DNA of 64,000 bases. Origin: Rhodamnia argentea. Taxonomy: Eukaryota > Streptophyta > Magnoliopsida > Myrtales > Myrtaceae. Location of the stretch: positions 29,567,294 through 29,631,293 of the forward strand of contig NC_063155.1 of NCBI RefSeq assembly GCF_020921035.1, written 5' to 3'. A program made the position numbers and the translations under genes. The notes beneath the pieces were generated by a model that saw only the letters and a list, made by a program, of their open reading frames with translations, searched no databases and was not told the DNA's origin. Positions 60,870 to 64,000 of the stretch are shown here, in pieces (position 1 is the first letter of the stretch; the number at the start of each line of letters is the position of its first letter).

Positions 60870-62887
60870 TACCCACTTTGGAGCCACTCCTCGTGCCCTA
60901 GAAAATATGTCAAAAACAAAGAAATGCCCCAATCGAAATACTTAATGCAAGCACACGACACGAGAAGTTGCTTTGCGTACAAGAAAGGATGATTGCCCAT
61001 TAATGCTTGCAATAATGGTGAACAGGCACTGATCGTGAACTTCGGCTGAGAATGGTCGATTTATACAGAACCACGACTCGATGAGAGCTCAATGATTTTT
61101 CCGACTCAAGGCATCGAAACTTTAGGACAACATAGTCTTCGTCCATAAGGCAAAGATTAATAATTTCAACGGCGAAAAGTGATGCCAGACGTGTCTATTT
61201 ATGGCTCCTCGCTTGCTTCGTGGGGCCACAGAATTTCAAATGGGAATTGGTTGGCTGATAAAGTGGGGGCGATAGATTAACTGAGCTGAAAACGAGTTGA
61301 TAAAGCTAGATTTTGATCTTTAATAGTCCAAGGCAGTGCTCAGCTTTCGGTCCACCGAGCTCCAATCCAATTAATCAAGCTAGTATTTAGTTAGCAAAAT
61401 GGAGAGAAATTTTAAATGACAAATAGACTCTAGATTCGAGGAAATTAGATACAACCCAATTCATGAGCGCGATGGCATTTTTCTGAAGTCATGGGACGCG
61501 TTGATATAAACATCGGGTTGAATCTCATATGCAAGACGACTTTCTGATGTGTATTTGTCCCAGAAATAGATATATGAAAAGCGGAATCGAACAACTTATT
61601 ACTCTTTTCCAATCCAAACTATGACCATACTCGTCAGTTGTTCGTTCTCTCGAGGCCAACTTCAAGGACATGGATGATGAGACGACGTGCTTCGGTAACT
61701 CCCTTGTATGCTGGGTTGCGCTGCCTGCAGCCTGCGGTGGGGAATTGGTCGGGTACTAAACGATCGTCGGGCACCCTAAACACAAAAAAGGGGATGAGCA
61801 TCGATGTCATATTCAGTAAGCATTATTGGAATGAACACGCTAGTCTCAAATCCTCTCCCCAAAGTGTTAATGGCCTCCAAAATGGACCATCAGATGAAAC
61901 TTTAGGCCCAATAGTTCCCTTCCTTTCAGAATAGCCCATTATTTGTAAACCCGTGAAGAGCCCATCTGCCAAAAAAGGGCAGGCAATATGCATGAGATTG
62001 AACCGGGCAGAGTTCCGGAGCCGAACTGTTTTCACTTGGAATGCGATTTTCTGAACATGTTGTGGACTAGGGGACATACTAGCCTAGGACCACTTATAAG
62101 AGTGCAAACAGAACTATGAACCGACGAAGAAGATCGCGACCAAATGTCCGGTCAATTCGATTCTATGTTGGCCTGGCCTTGGTTGAGCTCGAGCCCGAAC
62201 CCGAACAAATGCACGCTGAGGGGCTTGCCGAGAAAATGATGGGGATGGATGCCAAAAACCCTCCGATCACGGTATGCATTGTTGTTAGAAGTGAGATTAA
62301 AAGGCACAAGAACTTGTCTTTGGGCTTGGAGTCAATCGAACAGTACACAACCTTCGGTCACATCTCGAGGCGAAGGCACCGGGGGTGTTGGTTCCGGTGT
62401 GTAATCGACTTTTGAAGAACAATGTGCTCCGATATCACGTTGGGCTTAAGCAGCTGTAGCTCATTTACCGAAAATAATTTTCCCACGTAGGTCGATAAAT
62501 GTCCTAGCGCCTATGTTGGTCATATCTGATATCTATATGTGAGATTTCGCAATTACTCTCTAGTACCTCGATCAGACCTTCATCTAGGATCACTCTTTTG
62601 CACATTTTGGATTTGCGCGTTGTGAGACAAAGTTCTAATTAACAACATTAAACCACTTATCTATCGATATTTTTGCGTGGAGATGAAGAAAGTAAAGCTA
62701 GCATAAGGTTGGGGATTTGAAACGGTGGCTTCTCCACCTTTGATTTTTCCCTAGAAGCTGCTTAGCTTGTTTAACCAGTTGGCTTGGAAAATTAGAATTG
62801 GAAACTCTCACTCGGTGGGGATTTCCCCAAATCTCAACTAAGTGAGTTTTTTTTTTCTTTTTTTTTTTCAAATATGAAGAAACAAAA
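60870..62887. other. Intergenic region, no recognisable gene
   Basis: Frames at 61638-61934 and 62116-62415 (plus) carry no recognisable domain, and the second is overlapped by a minus-strand frame. No gene is called. Confidence 0.45.
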
Positions 62888-62899
62888 ATATCATAAGGG

Positions 62900-63097
62900 A
62901 CCCATCCATGGGTAACTCAGTTGGTTATGACGCACTTGGAATTATGTGGTTAGACGCACCTGGTCCCAAGTTCGATTTCCCGGTGAGCACTAGTGATTTA
63001 AGTGGGGGGTCATGGCGGTGGGTTGTTGTGCTAATCTCCTCCGAGGAATAGTCGAGGTGCGCGCAAGCTAACCCGAACACCTCGGTTATAAATATAT
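62900..63097 (+). mobile_element. tRNA-derived SINE with 12-bp target-site duplication
   Basis: It is flanked by identical ATATCATAAGGG at 62888-62899 and 63098-63109. An A box (GGTAACTCAGTTGGTTA) and a B box (AGTTCGATTTCCCGG) are well kept, followed by TTTAAGTGGGGGG as in the other SINE. The tail is a short TA-rich run rather than poly-A. Confidence 0.88.
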
Positions 63098-63109
63098 ATA
63101 TCATAAGGG

Positions 63110-63905
63110 CTAATAAAGGGTATCCTGAGCAATTGCAATAATCGGGTTCATTGATATTCCTGGTATAGTAGACGTTATCGCACATACAATCATACAACAG
63201 CGAAATACTGATTACCAAAAGTAGAAAAACATTATCAGTAGCTCCAAAGAAATCGTTAATGTCACTAAAAGCATCTAAATTAAGAACTCTTGAAATATTG
63301 ACTTTGAGACTAATAACATTATGCATTCAAATGATAATTTCCAGTTCTTAATCAATATTAGATATAGACTTTCCTACTTCTTTTAGTTCCTAGTTTTGTT
63401 TTAAAAAAAAAATTGGAACGATATTCACCATTTTTTTTGCTGGAGAACAATATCCACTATTTTATAAGTTTCGGTTGAATCATTAATAAATCACTTATTT
63501 TTGTGAATGCTATTCACTTAGATTTGCTTCCTTAAAAAAAAAAAAGGAAATATGACTCATCATCCCATCCAAAGATAACATCCAATTGAAATTTTCCCTA
63601 GAAACCGATAAACAAGTTAAGCCGTTTTTCGGGAAAAATTAAAGGCGGAGGATCCGTCGTTTCGATATGATGACACAAGGCACCGTTAGCTCATCATTTT
63701 CTTTGCATGCATACAATTTGTAAGGTTTTATTAGTATAATATTTTTTTGAGTGATTGAGAGAGCAACAACATGTTGCGAGTCACAAATTCATGAAGAAGT
63801 GGACTCAACAGTAATTTATAATTATATGTTTTTTTTAAGTTAAAAGCAATATGTTAATCTCACGGTAGATTATTGACCAAAAAAAAATCTCATAGTGGAT
63901 TTAAA
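63110..63905. other. Intergenic region, nothing recognised
   Basis: AT-rich DNA; the minus-strand frame at 62925-63326 overlaps the SINE and is not a gene. Confidence 0.45.
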
Positions 63906-64000
63906 GGGAAAATTACTAAAAAAGTCATATACTTATTGCAATTGTGTCAATTAAGTCCTAAATCCTTTTTTTATATTTAGTTCTAAATCTTTTGTAATTG
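63906..64000. mobile_element. Left end of a family B element, cut by the window edge
   Basis: GGGAAAATTACTAAAAAAGT is followed by ATACTTATTGCAATTGTG, closely like the left arm of 27407-28078. The rest lies outside the window. Confidence 0.55.

Noticed and set aside
62116-62415. 99-codon plus-strand frame with an arginine-rich start
   Set aside because: Overlapped by a minus-strand frame, no family resemblance, no exon structure.
62900-63000. A and B boxes suggesting a tRNA gene
   Set aside because: The boxes belong to a SINE flanked by a 12-bp duplication; no cloverleaf or acceptor stem of a functional tRNA is formed.

Overview
The window is nuclear DNA of a flowering plant, almost certainly a eudicot. 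The evidence is GT-AG introns, plant-only gene families (MLP, WAT1/UMAMIT, HIPP, SAUR, UGT86A), AT-rich intergenic DNA and many small plant transposons. Some repeat families look like those I associate with Myrtaceae (Eucalyptus relatives), but I cannot prove that here. No prokaryotic features, CRISPR arrays or operons are present.

Layout. 0-10.3 kb: a Bet v 1-type MLP gene (+), a truncated WAT1-like duplicate with only its first two exons (-), and an apparently intact seven-exon WAT1-related transporter gene (-). 10.7-12.5 kb: a 5'-truncated Ty1/copia element and other repeat DNA. 13.4-15.1 kb: a five-exon heavy-metal-associated isoprenylated protein gene (HIPP, +). 16.9-17.7 kb: a Mutator-like non-autonomous element. 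19.1-21.0 kb: a uL18-type organellar ribosomal protein gene (-), only partly resolved and possibly frameshifted. 24.9-25.3 kb: an intronless SAUR gene (-). 25.4-39.3 kb: a transposon-rich stretch. It holds an almost 2.9 kb hAT element with a decayed transposase, a 183 bp element with matching ends, three copies of another hAT-type family, and several MULE-like elements. 39.4-44.7 kb: a 14-exon dolichol kinase gene (-). 47.7-49.3 kb: a two-exon UDP-glycosyltransferase of the UGT86A type (+). 49.5-57.3 kb: an 11-coding-exon half-size ABC transporter of the ABCG3 type (-), facing the UGT tail to tail. 57.3-64 kb: no recognisable gene, but MULE-like elements and two tRNA-derived SINEs with clear target-site duplications.

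The genes are independent eukaryotic transcription units. Nothing suggests that they form one pathway or cluster. Exon boundaries were read by hand. Five models (WAT1, HIPP, dolichol kinase, UGT86A, ABCG3) keep one open frame across all junctions and give lengths close to their families. I see no evidence of a wholly new biological system. The most useful non-routine observations concern transposon architecture, microsatellites that abut splice donors, the truncated WAT1 copy and the possible frameshift in the uL18 gene.
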